From: Symsagittifera roscoffensis
Taxonomy: Eukaryota > Xenacoelomorpha > Acoela > Convolutidae
Length of the DNA stretch: 64,000 nt
Assembly: GCF_963678635.1 (NCBI RefSeq)
Contig: NW_026971566.1
Span: 62,001-126,000 of the forward strand
Direction: 5' to 3'
Shown here: in pieces, positions 1-11,027 of the stretch
Numbering within the stretch: position 1 is the first letter of the stretch
Layout: each line of letters begins with the position of its first letter
Position numbers and translations under genes: made by a program
The notes under the pieces: generated by a model
Database searches by the model: none
What the model saw: the letters and a program-made list of their open reading frames with translations, nothing else
What the model was told of the DNA's origin: nothing

Positions 1-958
1 AGCTCTGGTAAACCACTCCCAAATAATTCAAATTGCTCAAGAAACCAATCACCCTATAACTCTAGTTATAGACGTAGACCACCAGAACAACAAAATTCTC
101 GAAATTTCTCACAAAAAAGATATAGTCGATCAAATAGCCAAAATAACCAGTATAGAAACAAGTATTCACGATCAAATTCAAACAGAACAGAATTTTTTGA
201 TACCAATTCCCATTCCAATTCTAAGAATAGACACTATTGAAACGATAGATTACGTAATTTATTATACAATAGAAATAGAAACTACTCGAATAATAGAAAT
301 AGAAGTTATTCAAACAATAGAAATCAACGTCACCAAATCAATAGATCAAGAAACAACTCCTACACAAGATCTAATTATCAAGGAAACGATAACAATTACT
401 ATAATAGGTCACGAAACAACTCACAAAATAGGAATCCTAATTATAACAATCGAAGAAATTATTCTCAATCCCCTTATAAAAACAACAATCGTTACCCTGA
501 TTCCCAACACAAATATAGAAGCAACACACCGAAACATCAGCGACAAATTAATCAGGTACAAGCAACTGAAGAAACAACTTCAGATCCACTTCAGATCCCC
601 TGGTATTGACAACAAAGAAAGTACCGAACTACAATTAAACCACTTTAATTAAGAATCAACAGACAGCGAAAATGATACAAATAACACTATCTCAGTTAAT
701 ATGATCACAGTCGAAAACGACTACGAACACATTGTATACGAACAACCCTTTAGTTCACACATATACGAAAATCAATCGTAACTTCTTCAAGACTACTATA
801 GTAGACCCATTAGAAACGATGTACCAGTTGAACAAAATGTGAATGAAATCAACACAGTAGTAAATAATGAAAAACAAGGCTTAAGTACAAATCACATTTA
901 CCAAAATATACAAAAAGAACAGTCAAAAGATAAGTTTGGACAATCCCATTTCTCTTAG
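1..958 (+). pseudogene. gag: gag remnant, nucleocapsid-like region
   Basis: Frame 1 from position 1 reads as a low-complexity region rich in Arg, Asn, Ser and Tyr, with many RN, NNR and RS steps, typical of a basic RNA-binding Gag tail. It is interrupted by TGA at 238-240 and ends at TGA 607-609. From about 602 the sensible reading moves to frame 2, an acidic Asn/Glu/Asp-rich tail with stops at 650-652 (TAA), 779-781 (TAA) and 956-958 (TAG). The frame change near 600 implies a small indel. The Ile-rich reading of 197-600 in frame 2 is an out-of-frame shadow of the RN-rich frame. No zinc knuckle is visible. Matrix and capsid would lie to the left of the window. Confidence 0.6.
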
Positions 959-2523
959 AAAGACCAAAAAGTAAAGTACATCAACCACCCGATCTCGAAA
1001 TAGATTTTTTAATTGATTCAGGAGCAAAATCAAATATTATTAACATCCCTAATTGGAATGAAATCAAATCGTTACATCCAATCCTAACACCTATAAAGAC
1101 AGCCAGTAAATTAGCAACAGCACAAGGCTCAACATTAAAAAACTATGAAAAAATCCAACTTTTCCTTGTTCCCACTAGAACAATGGAACAAAATAAAGTA
1201 CTAAATAAACCATTTAAACAAACATTTCACATTACAGACATAAAACACAACATCATTGGCATACCATTTATAACTAAGTATATTCCCACAAAAAAAAACA
1301 CTTTAAATAGCAAACTTCATATGAAAGATAAATACACAAGAACAAAAAACACATCTTTAACATTCTTTCAAAGATTAAACAAACAACCACCATTTTTCTC
1401 CAAATTTTATCCTATTTACAATCAGGAACGAAAATACTTGAAACCACTATCAGGAAATGTAAATGACTTTTCAACCAAACAAGTCCACCAGTACAAAAAA
1501 GACCAAAACAAACAACATCTCTTTATGTCAGACCTTGAACTTAAACCCATCCATAAATTTTTCCGAATCACAATTTCATCAATAAAATATATGAAACATT
1601 CAAACTCAGATATTATTTCATTACACGTATATAACAATTCACCATACCAGATAACACTACCCGTAGGACTCCTAGGACACTGTGAAACAAAAGCTACAAC
1701 TTCACCCACAAATGAAGTAGCATATCGAGTCAATAATATACTACAATTACTAGATATATGTCAATCCACAATTCTTGATGAAGACTTATCAAAAAACAAC
1801 ATAATAAGCAACAAAAAAAGAAACACTGACTACTTCACAAAAACACCATATTTTAAATCAACGTTTAAAATATCACATTATACGGAAGAACAACAAAAGT
1901 TTCCAACAATGTTTCATTTTGAACATTCTCAAATAACACAAAAAGAAATCGACAAATTAGCCGAACTATTATTAAAATTTCCAACAGTTTATGCAACATC
2001 AAAATTCGATGTTGAAAAATTTAGTTCACCACTACATTTACCTTTAAAACCTGACGCAGTTTTCAAAAAGCAAAGAGCAAGTAAAGTACCGATACATTTA
2101 CAAGATAAAGTAAACAGCCTACTCGACATTTTAGAACAATATGAAATTATATCACCAGTAAACAAAGAAGAACAAGCAAAAGGTACCACCTTTATCAACC
2201 CAGTTATCGTCTAAGCTAAAGGAGAACCATTAAAAATCATTCTAGATGCTAGATACCTCAATTCACTTATTATCAAATCTAAATGTAATTGGCCCATTGA
2301 ACCTATTCAAGTAATTCTAACAAAAATAAATGGTAAATGTTTCACAACCGCAGATATGAATAGTGCATACAATCAAATGCCACTAGATGAACAATCACGA
2401 CGATTAACAAAATTCGTTATTGGAAATCAACAAAACGAATTCAATAAATTATTCTACGGAGTTTCCGTAGGACTAGCAGCTTTTTCAGCTTTTATGAGTA
2501 AAATTTTTAAAACACTTAATTAA
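955..2523 (+). pseudogene. pol: Protease and N-terminal reverse transcriptase remnant
   Basis: Frame 1 is open from about 952, overlapping the end of the gag frame by a few codons, which resembles the frame-shifted gag-pol junction of many gypsy elements. The aspartic protease active site reads LIDSGAKSN, with Asp codon 1015-1017, followed by IIGIPFI about 80 residues later. The reverse transcriptase begins near 2000 with the usual KVPIHLQDKV-type lead-in. TAA at 2212-2214 interrupts the frame, which then continues without shift through a fingers/palm region (ADMNSAYNQMPLDE, then FYGVSVGLAAF) to TAA 2521-2523 next to an A8 run. The catalytic YLDD box is found only in the next frame, so a one-base slip in the A run is likely. 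Confidence 0.75.
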
Positions 2524-3669
2524 AAAAAATGCAATCATTTACTTAGATGATGTTTTCATACAGTCACAAACGAAAGACGAAATGTTTATAATTTTAGAAC
2601 AATATCATAAAATACTCAAAAATGAAAACATGAAAGCAGCCCCAGACAAATCACATTTTTTCCTAACACGCGTAAAATTTCTTGGCCACATTATCGAAGA
2701 AACACTATAACTCCATTGAAATCACGGATACATGCAATTCATAAACTTCAACCACCCACAAATAAAAAGAAAATATAAGAATTCCTTGGAATGTTAAATT
2801 TCTTAAGTAAATATGTATACAAAATGCAATTATAGTTAAGACCTTTCTATAACAACCTAAGACCGCAAAATAACTTCGAATGGACTACCGAACATCAAAC
2901 AAGATTCGAAGAAATTAAAAAATTGTTTACAGAACAAATATCAAATACAACCCCAGATCCAAATTAATCATTTTACGCAATGTGTGATGCTTCAAATTTT
3001 GGCATCGGCGCAGCATTGCTATAATCAAACAGTAGAACAAACAAAAAGAATCTTATATCAGCAAATTCTTGCTTATTTACACAAACTGAACTACGACTCT
3101 CTACTCTCATGAGAGAATGCACTGCTATAATATACACACTTACCGAATATGAATTTCTAATACTTGGATCAAAACATCCAACAGTTCTATTTACAGATCG
3201 CAAACCTATAATATTTCTTTTCACACAGAAATCAAACCCAAACCAGAGAGTTTACAGATTTCAATTAATTTTAATAAAATTCTCAAACTTACGTATATTT
3301 TGGACGGCAGGAAAAAATCTTGCACTACTAGATACATTAAGTAGAAATACACCACCTGAACTACTTACACGAAAAACTACAGTTGAAATACCACAAAATA
3401 TTAAACTCTATCTTGCAAAAAATGAAACATCACCAAGATTAGAATGCAAATACGCAGTACAAAGTGAAATAAATCAGTCACAAATAAATAACTTACAACT
3501 TTTTCCACTCTATTTAGATAGTCAAAATAACCACTATGAAGTAGATCTATTAGTAACATCCACATTCAAAACAATTCTTTATTCACATTGGATAAAAAAT
3601 AATACTCAACAAAAAACAATCAAACAACAACCACACAAAAAAGACACCTTTCCATTGATAGAAAAATAA
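2524..3669 (+). pseudogene. pol: Reverse transcriptase C-terminal part and RNase H remnant
   Basis: Frame 2 carries IIYLDDVF (YLDD codons 2540-2551), the polymerase catalytic motif, and continues to KFLGHII before TAA at 2708-2710. After another shift, frame 1 from about 2782 holds the connection and RNase H domains: FYAMCDASNFGIG (first Asp), MRECTAII (Glu), LFTDRKPI (Asp) and LDTLSRN (last Asp). Stops at 2833-2835 (TAG), 2965-2967 (TAA) and 3022-3024 (TAA) lie inside this otherwise well-preserved domain; each could come from a Gln codon by one C-to-T change. The stretch from 3109 to 3669 is open. The domain order is as expected for Ty3/gypsy pol. Confidence 0.75.
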
Positions 3670-3883
3670 AATTTAAATGATAAAATAAATTTATCAGGAC
3701 CACCAATAGATGATTCAAAATACACATTAAAAAAAAGTTTTTGATCTCCATGACCCACTCGACACAATTCCATTATCAAAACTAGAAGTTGAAAATGTTT
3801 TTCTATCACCAACAGAAAAAATTACACTACAGTTATTACAAAAATATCAAAAACCTTGATCGCGTAATTCGACAACTCAAATC

Positions 3884-4440
3884 ATGGATAAATATAAAAC
3901 GAAACGAACAAAAGCTGATACAACAATATTAGGAAATAAAACACTCCTCAGATACTTTAGAAAATATACTAATACAACTTTTAATGAAATTACAGATCTT
4001 TTAGATTATCAAACAACCAATTTTAAAGTACCCTGTCTCCCCCTCAGCATGATGCTGATAGCATTTAACATATCCCATACACAACATACAAAAGGACACT
4101 CAGTATCAGAGAAGACATATTCAAATTTTACACAAAATTTTTTCTTCCCAAATGCACCAATTTGGATTAAAGTATTATGCAACGATTGCGTAATATGTCA
4201 ATTAAATAAACCTTATCCAAATCAAAAATAAATAGCAACAAAACAAGATTTTAAAGGACAAAGACTATATTTCAATCATAGAATTTCATTCGACACAAAA
4301 GGACCATTTTCACCATCCTTCGAAGGAAATTCGTATATTATGGTAATGGTTGATGCATTTACACACTACGTAGCACTCAACCCAGTACCACATTGTAATG
4401 CTCATAAAAATGCACAAGGTTATTGTCAACCAAACAAAGA
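3884..4440 (+). pseudogene. pol: Integrase N-terminal zinc region and start of catalytic core, truncated
   Basis: Frame 2 contains a His/Cys zinc-binding arrangement: His residues in HTQHTKGH, then CNDCVICQ about 35 residues later. TAA at 4229-4231 follows, after which the same frame continues into the start of the core with SFDTKGPFSP (candidate first catalytic Asp) and MVMVDAFTHY. The rest of the core, which should hold the second Asp and the Glu, is missing. From about 4440 to 4630 the sequence no longer resembles an integrase. This is an internal deletion or replacement, so the copy cannot make a complete integrase. Confidence 0.7.
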
Positions 4441-4633
4441 TTAAATTTGTTATAACTTACCCTTACACACAGATGATGAAGACCACTTTCATCATCCACA
4501 AATTTCGAAATAAGCTTCCGGTACACATACCGTATGGATTTTAAAAAGAGATAAAAAACACAATGAAATCTACCGAAAAGTAAAAAAAAATTAACAAAGA
4601 CAAAATATAAATTGCCAAATTAATTCACGCCTC

Positions 4634-4936
4634 ATGCCAGCCACAGACTTAAAAATTGGATTTTTTGTTTTAATACCTAATTTTAATACACAACAAGGAA
4701 TCTCCAAAAAATTACAAATACTTCGAAAAGGACCCTACCAAATAATTGATAAACCAACTGAAGTAACATACAAACTTACTGATTTAAATAAAAAAGAAGT
4801 AGCACAACACCGTAACAACTTATTACCTTATTACCCAAAAGAATACGCACTCCGCGAATTAACTCAATTATATTCTTTCACAGGTTTAGACATTGTTCAA
4901 AATAACCCCACAAATACAACAAAATCAAAACGTTAA
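4634..4936 (+). pseudogene. pol: Integrase C-terminal (GPY/F-type) domain remnant
   Basis: This 100-residue open stretch reads as an integrase C-terminal domain: IGFFVLIPNF, then LRKGPYQIID and TYKLTDLNKKE, the small beta-barrel with the GPY/F motif that follows the DDE core in Ty3/gypsy and gammaretroviral integrases. It ends in a Lys/Asn-rich tail. It is separated from the N-terminal half by about 190 bp of unrelated or degraded sequence, so the two halves are not joined in any frame. From 4937 to 5445 the sequence is A-rich with short broken frames only; an env leader might start there, but I could not define one. Confidence 0.65.
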
Positions 4937-5445
4937 TACCACAAAAAATATAAAAACAATTCAACAGCAAAATGTAGACCCTCAAAGATCAAACACACCA
5001 GAACCAAAAATGCCTCAAAAAGAAAGAAAAATAGAAAACTAACAGAAAAAATTTTTATCACAGGATCAACAACAAAAATCCGAGCATAGAGAATCATCAC
5101 ATCTTAGAAGTCAACCACCGAAAAACTATAACACATTCATCCCACAGTCTAAAATATTAACGAAAGTTGAACTTCAGAAACAACTTTAGTTTAGATTACC
5201 GCAATCATTCTTTTTAATTACTTCAAACCTTCAAATTTCTGTAAAAACATGCTGAAAATAACCTCGATCATTTCTTTAAATTCAGCTAACAGGAATCGTT
5301 CAAATTGTCACCTTTATATCTCTAACACAAATTTATTTAGCCGATAAAAATTAATCTCCAGGCATATCTATAACTATAAATTTACATCCTCCAGGTCAAA
5401 AATAAATAACTTACTAAAATTTGACATTTAAAAAAAACACTGGAT

Positions 5446-6275
5446 TTGTTAGTAACACACTATGATTGTGAAGAAAACGAACAAAAAACACAACACAAAT
5501 ACGTTTTAAATCAAGTCACACAATGCGGATCCGAACCACAAGCCATAGAAACAACAAATATAGTAGCCACACTATACTCAAAAGCCCGATCAACAACATT
5601 AACAGGATACAATATTACAGCAACATTTTCCGAAAAGAAAGTACATTGCTCGCAAGTATCAAACGGAAATAAAAACCGACTAGACCACGAATCTTTCTAT
5701 CAAAGTAATATAGAAAGATTACTACATCTTAGCCCTCAAGACTGTAAGAATGAACTTAGACGATTAAACTTAACACAAAATGACGGAATGAATAGAAAAC
5801 TTGTAAAGTTTTCCCAGACTTAGCACATCAGGCAGAACTTGAAAAACACCAAGGTCCCATTAGACTAGACAAAAATTTCCGCTTTCATGGAACACACGGA
5901 AGATTGACATACGATCTACATGATAAACACTGGATACCACATATAGGTATCAATGATCCCTCAAAATGCAAAGCAGATACAAAATATAAAGGATATCAAG
6001 AAATAATGTTTTTTGACTGGAAAATACAACTTGAAAAAGTACAAGTAACACGAGATTTAAAAGACGACACAATTCTTTACCAAGGCATTCGACTTTCTTG
6101 CAAAAATGACCAAGGATATTGCGATCCTACAACACGCACACAAGCAACCATTGTATGGTTTCCTGAAGAAAAATGCACAGTTTTTCAAGTCGCAAAAATA
6201 CACGCTAGAATGATTAAATTTCATCAAAACTATTTTATTGAATCAATCTCATTTGAAGAAGTCAATCCCGATTAA
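5446..6275 (+). pseudogene. env: Envelope-like glycoprotein, N-terminal part (broken)
   Basis: Two open stretches (5446-5823 in frame 1 and 5904-6275 in frame 3) lie downstream of integrase, where env lies in env-bearing Ty3/gypsy elements. The first is Cys-containing (VTHYDCEEN, QVTQCGSEP, VHCSQVSNGNK, SPQDCKNELR) with NGN and NLT-type glycosylation sequons. The second holds further spaced cysteines (SKCKAD, RLSCKNDQGYCDP, EEKCTVF). Paired cysteines and sequons suggest an extracellular domain. The assignment rests on position and composition plus the downstream membrane segment, not on a recognised fusion peptide. A TAG at 5821-5823 and a frame change separate the two stretches. Confidence 0.55.
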
Positions 6276-8133
6276 ATCAGAAATAATAACAACAAATTTA
6301 GAAACCTCCACAATATAGAAAATAAACTAACACGATTTCAAACATACCCGGAAACAGAACTAGCATGTAAATATAAAAAACCAATTTACAAAACACAATA
6401 CTCAGAACTCCTTGTTGAATACAAACATGGTTTCGACATGAATACAGGACATCTTATTGTAGACCCTATGGCCACATCTTATTCACTTATCGACGGAAAC
6501 CCTTATGTCTCAGTAAAATTTCAGAAAAACATAGGAAGAATAGGTGGAAAATTAAAACCACAAGACGCCGATAGTATAGTACACGGTTACAAGAACTATC
6601 ACTCATGAACCGCACATATCTTGGTGCAATTCACTTTGATATACATTTAGACATGAAACTAGATTACATAATAAGCAAAATTTTTCAAGAAATGTCACGC
6701 TCAGAAATAGAAACACTACACCAATTATGTGAACTTGAAAGAACACAAACTCTACAGTCACTAGCACTAGCAGTTTTCAAAATACCAAATGCACAATAAT
6801 TGTTATCCGGAAAAAGATCAAATTTCATTGATTATGAATGAAATATTTTATGTTATTACACTTGTACCAAAAAAGTATCACCTTTATAAGTTTTTGAAGA
6901 TAAAATATGCTACAAAAGAATCCCCATATTCTACAAAAATAAAGTATATTTTGTTGATACACTCTCAAGACGAACATTTTTTTGGGACACAGCAGTACCA
7001 TGTGGATCAGAAGGCAGCCACAACGTTTTACAATTAAATCCCGACGAAGATAAATACTATCTACTAACACCATACCCAACATTAATGCCACCATTAAAAA
7101 AGTTTTTACCTGAAAGCATTCGAGCTATAGCCCGCAATCCAAATATCGATTTAAAATTGATAGATATATATTCTTAATCCGATATACAGCATCACATTAG
7201 AACACAACAGTTTCAAAACTACTAAGACAAATGGACACTATACAACGACAATCAATAGACCAAAATTTACGAAAATTTGTAGAAACAGCAGGATTTTCAG
7301 ACATTTACGCACAAGATTACAGCGGATATTTTAAAGAAATTAAATAATACATATTTTTAAACGGTGAAAAATATCGACCACAAGATTTATCACCGATCAA
7401 TAATTTTAGTTTTGTAAATCTCAAAAACGAAGTTTAAGTTTTTCTAAAATGGCCATATTACATCTTAGAAAGATTGATTATCTTTACGCAATGTTTAATT
7501 TTATTGGATTTCTTTTCTCATTACTAAAAGGAATCTATAACACATGCGCAATACATACACAAGTAAACCAACAAGCCAGCGTAGCACGCATATTATTTGC
7601 AGGATTTTTTGGAATATTTTCATCATCAATAAATAAAATCCTCCTAGATGCACAAATTAAAGAATATAATACAAAACTATCAACAAATCCCAACACATAC
7701 GATGACTCAAATAATATTACAAACGCATTACCTACGGCACCCCATTTGCCAAATCTACATCATAATCATCCATTATTATTAGTCTCACGAAATTTTCGAA
7801 ACTTAGCAATCACAAACCCCCCAAACTTAAGACCCAGCTACATACAAAGCCCCATCCAACATATAGTGACACAACGCCCACCAATTGACGACACATACAA
7901 ACAAATCATTGAACAGCCCCATACCACCACTTTTCAGTCTCAAAATAATCATTTTTCAGCCAACGATGAGCAGACAAGTTGGATCACTCCACCGATTAAG
8001 CTCCCACCCAGCCAACCTCCAAAATCCACTCCCTATTATCCCACTTTTTGCTTTTCCGCCACCTGATTCACCACAAGCTAATACATCATCAGGCATGAAT
8101 TCTGACACTTACTCAGATATCACAATTGAATAA
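6276..8133 (+). pseudogene. env: Envelope-like glycoprotein, C-terminal part with membrane anchor (broken)
   Basis: After 6275 the reading is scattered over all three frames (6605-6799, 6789-7037, 7449-8066 and others). A short Cys-containing stretch near 7000 and a helical stretch near 7200-7300 precede a hydrophobic segment at about 7482-7540 (LYAMFNFIGFLFSLLKGIY), a plausible membrane anchor, and a second one at about 7590-7640 (ARILFAGFFGIFSSSI). A Pro-, Asn- and Thr-rich tail follows to about 8066. Topology suggests a type I membrane protein with a long low-complexity cytoplasmic or C-terminal tail. The tail also reads open in frame 1 (7885-8133); frame 3, linked to the hydrophobic segments, is preferred. 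Confidence 0.5.
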
Positions 8134-9134
8134 TTCTGATATCGAAACCCCCGATGAGTTCGCAGATTCCGAATCATCCCCTTCTACTCATACCCCGACC
8201 AGCTCAACAACCTTCTCAAAACCCCCTTTCCGACCTCTCAAAACCCAAAGCCATTATACATCTCCCCACACTCCTTCTCAAGTAACCCCAAGACCAACAA
8301 AAAAAAAGTTCAGTACAATAAGTTTTCTTGCTATGCTGAAACGAAAAGAGAAAAAACGGTTTCGAAAATTTTTTTTTTCAAAGATTTCGGCCGTCTGAGC
8401 TATGTTAAACTGAGTCTACTGTCATAGTCAAAAAGTTGGATCCTTTTTTGTGATTTAATTTTCTGTTGCATACAATAATTTTTAATGCTTTTTATCGAAA
8501 ATTTAATGTTGAGCTGAAATCATTGAAAAGCAAAAAGATTCTGAGAAAAAGAAACTTTTAGAAGAACTCGGCAATCTAAGATAATGAAGACTTAATATAA
8601 GTTCTTGAACAAATTTGTATGAGAAAAAAGTTTTAGGTCAAATCAGTTTTTCTGAGCATTAGGGAGAAATGTGTAAAGGACAAAAAACAAATTCGCAAAT
8701 TGGGTAGTCTGAAACAATTTTTGAAAACCTCAGCTTAAAATCTTTTAAAGGAAACTGCAACTAAGTCAATTAAAAAAGTACTCGAAGACTAATCAGTCCA
8801 AGAAAAAAATATTGTTGATAATAGCTAGCGAGACTGGTAGGAGAAAAAAGACCAATTCTCAACAAAAATTTATCAGATTTCAGAAAAACGATATCGTTGA
8901 GCTCCACTTGAGCAGTTGATTCCTAAATGCGTTTTTAAACATTTTTGAACAAAAGTTTGATTACGAAAAAAATGTTTATCATTACATATTCATAGAAAAG
9001 AAATCGTATGATTAACATTTTTTGTCAAAAAAAAATGAAAATTTCCCACTTGATTTAAAATATTCAAAAAACGAATCAAGCTCATTTGAACTTACCAAAA
9101 AAAACTTTTAAAAATTTTATTGAAAAAAGTTTCT

Positions 9135-9195
9135 GGAAAAAAATGCTTATCATCGAAATTTCATAATTGAAAATCCTATGATAAGCATTTTTTCC
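9135..9195. repeat. Near-perfect 18-bp inverted repeat (hairpin)
   Basis: Arms 9135-9153 and 9178-9195 pair almost perfectly around a 24-nt loop; each ends in a run of A or T. A related but less perfect hairpin lies at 8966-9024. The same ATGATAGTCAT / GTATGACTAGC style recurs at about 12308-12450 on the far side of the coiled-coil gene. Confidence 0.7.
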
Positions 9196-9246
9196 TTAGA
9201 ACCCATGCATGGAATTGTACGATAACCTTTTTTTGTATGGAGTTTT

Positions 9247-9284
9247 ATGATTATCATTTTTTTGTTGGAGGTCAACTCGGGTGA
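9247..9284 (+). repeat. Left inverted flank of the coiled-coil gene
   Basis: The 38 bp ending in the core GGAGGTCAACTCGGGTGA recur in inverted orientation at 11985-12023, where the core differs at one base in 18, and the flanking T-rich ATGATT part also aligns. A third, partial copy in the same orientation as this one lies at about 12432-12466. The pair encloses the gene at 9326-11027, as terminal inverted repeats would. Confidence 0.6.
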
Positions 9285-9317
9285 TCAACGTTTCTAGATC
9301 TAGTAAAATATCAGCTC

Positions 9318-9326
9318 TTTTGTAGG
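9318..9326 (+). promoter_or_regulatory. Splice-acceptor-like site
   Basis: TTTTGTAG followed by GTTATC fits a 3' splice site. The coding frame downstream continues up to this point and meets an in-frame TAG exactly at the AG, as expected for an intron end. The matching donor was not found. Confidence 0.5.
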
Positions 9327-11027
9327 TTATCGTGGAAGGAACACCGGAAGATATTGAAGAATTAGTTCCCGATTACCTTTCTGAAGTGTTAACAATTGCA
9401 GAAAGATGTAGTGACAAAGCAAGTAAAGTTGAAAAACAGTTCGAACGAGTCATGTTACTCATTGGCGGGCTAAAGGAAGAATGCACAGTTGCTAAGGGGA
9501 GCTGCGAGGGAAAAAAAACTAACTCAAGCACAGGCTGAAAAAGAAAAAAAAGAGAGGCGCATGAGAAAAGAAGAATTTAATAAGGAACAATTGCAGGAGG
9601 ATTATGATCAGATGAAATGGAATTTGAACAAAGCAGTTGAAGTTTACACAACGGCAATGGAGTCAGAAAAGTCTTTGGGAATGACAGTGGGTTCACAAAT
9701 GATTCAGGGAGTGATTAACGCTGTAACTGCTCCATTAAATATGTTAAACCAGCGAAATATTTGTAGTTCTTTTGAATTGAAACGGCATAAGGAGAGAAAA
9801 TTGGGCGGAATCTACTTTTGGATTGGAGTTCTTTTGGAAAGAGCTAGAAATGCTGTTGATGATGAGGCGAGTTCTAAAACTGTACAAAAAGAACTTCATT
9901 CATTGAAAAATTTGACTGCCAGCTTTCGCAATATTTGCAGCTTTCAGGATAATGGGCATCACGATGGAAGAGTGAAGATACTAAAGGAGAACTCAGAGAA
10001 AGTTTTGCTTATCTTAGAAGAATCACAGAATAGTTTGAACGAGGACAATAATGCAAAGAACAAACAACGGGAAGAAGTCGAACAGCTTACAGAAGAATTG
10101 GAATGTGCCTTGAAAGCAATCAATGCTTATTTTTCGAATATGAGCTCAACAATGCCAATTGAAAATCCATCGCCAAGACTGGACAAAATGATGACTAGCT
10201 GCAGCGACGCTATTCAACCTCATGATCAAACTATTAAAATGAAACTAGAAATAGCCCAAACTGGACTGCAGGCTGCCAAAGATGATTTCACAGAATCAAG
10301 CAAGAAAATGATTGAGGCCAGCGGGCAGTATTGTAATTCCATCGAGGAGCTGGGCAAAATTAACTTGGATAACGTCAGTCTTGTTGACATAAGAAAACTG
10401 CTGGTGAAAAACTTGAAGGCACTTGGACTAGTGAAGACGGAATGGGAGAAGTTGGTCAGGTTCTTCCAGACGATTGCCAATATCATTAAATTTGCCATCG
10501 AGGAAAATGTGAAAAAATTCAAGAGTCATGTCTACAAGATTCAACGAAGAGCCATTGAGTACACACTATCCGACATGCATCGCGACATCTTGTACCAAAA
10601 TGCTAACAATGTCAACAAACTGGCGTTTGTGGTCTCAAATCTGTCTGCCATGTACTGTGACGTTTCGGAAAATCACATCATAAATCAGGTTGCTTCGCTG
10701 GGTCAACTCCTTGCTCTTGACCCAGACCAGGAGCGAAAAGCCATACAAGATAAGCAATACGAGTTGAAACAACAGGCGAAAAAAGCCTGTTCGAGTATCA
10801 AGGATATTGTAACAAAGCGTATGACTGACTTCGAAAAGAGAGTTAATCAGCGGATGACGGCGATTGAGAATCAGATGAAGGTTGTGATGCCAGTGGTCGA
10901 AGAAAATCCAAGAGTGAGAGCGGCTATAAACGAGGCGATTGCGGAGTCCAACCAGATAAAAGCTGACGTTCGAAAAAAGGATAAGGAAGATTATTTCAAA
11001 CATCTCGACGCTGATGAGTGGTGCTGA
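9326..11027 (+). pseudogene. Coiled-coil protein gene, 3' exon, with one frameshift
   Basis: The first 60 residues (from 9326, frame 2) and the following ~500 residues (to TGA 11025-11027, frame 3) form one helical protein separated by a one-base shift at a GGGA8 run near 9507-9520. No start codon is needed at the left end, because TTTTGTAG just before 9326 is a good splice acceptor, so this is probably the last exon of a spliced gene. The product is rich in Glu, Lys and Gln with long heptad-like stretches (about residues 20-60, 190-230 and 270-460 of the main frame). One hydrophobic segment interrupts it near residues 64-86 (GMTVGSQMIQ, then VINAVTAPLNML). Helical bundles with one hydrophobic hairpin are typical of alpha-pore-forming proteins, but also of many structural coiled coils; I cannot decide. 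Base composition is more balanced than in the surroundings, which supports coding. The shift may be real decay or a homopolymer error. Confidence 0.7.

Larger units (their letters stand above)
1..8400 (+). mobile_element. Decayed Ty3/gypsy-type retroelement with env-like gene (5' end outside window)
   Basis: The order of remnants on the plus strand is gag nucleocapsid region, aspartic protease, reverse transcriptase, RNase H, integrase and envelope-like glycoprotein, which is the Ty3/gypsy (Metaviridae) order. The plus strand is strikingly A-rich and G-poor compared with the minus-strand element at 41-59 kb. The element is inactive: each coding block carries in-frame stops or frameshifts and the integrase core is partly deleted. 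A purine-rich tract at about 8338-8359 may be the polypurine tract, but no LTR can be shown because the left part is missing from the window. Similarity to the env-bearing Tor elements of appendicularians is a guess from the general look of the proteins, not a tested result. Confidence 0.85.
8401..9325. other. AT-rich non-coding region with hairpin-forming repeats
   Basis: No gene is supported here. Two inverted repeats of one sequence family stand out: arms 8966-8982 and 9008-9024 (core ATGTTTATCAT / ATGATTAACAT), and arms 9135-9153 and 9178-9195 (core TGCTTATCAT / ATGATAAGCA, nearly perfect over 18 bp). A looser third copy lies at about 9220-9262. Their regular spacing suggests the end of a MITE-like or TIR element. 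An upstream exon for the gene at 9326 could lie here but cannot be identified. Confidence 0.5.

Noticed and set aside
197-600. Ile- and Thr-rich plus-strand frame of 151 residues
   Set aside because: Frame 1 over the same bases gives an RN/RS-rich Gag nucleocapsid-like sequence; the Ile-rich one is its shadow. Only the part after ~602 is likely genuine.
1-5000. Alternative genetic code in which TAA and TAG mean Gln
   Set aside because: Gln-position stops in the left element are tempting, but the element also has frameshifts, TGA stops and deletions, and the other genes here use TAG, TAA and TGA as stops. Decay explains it better.
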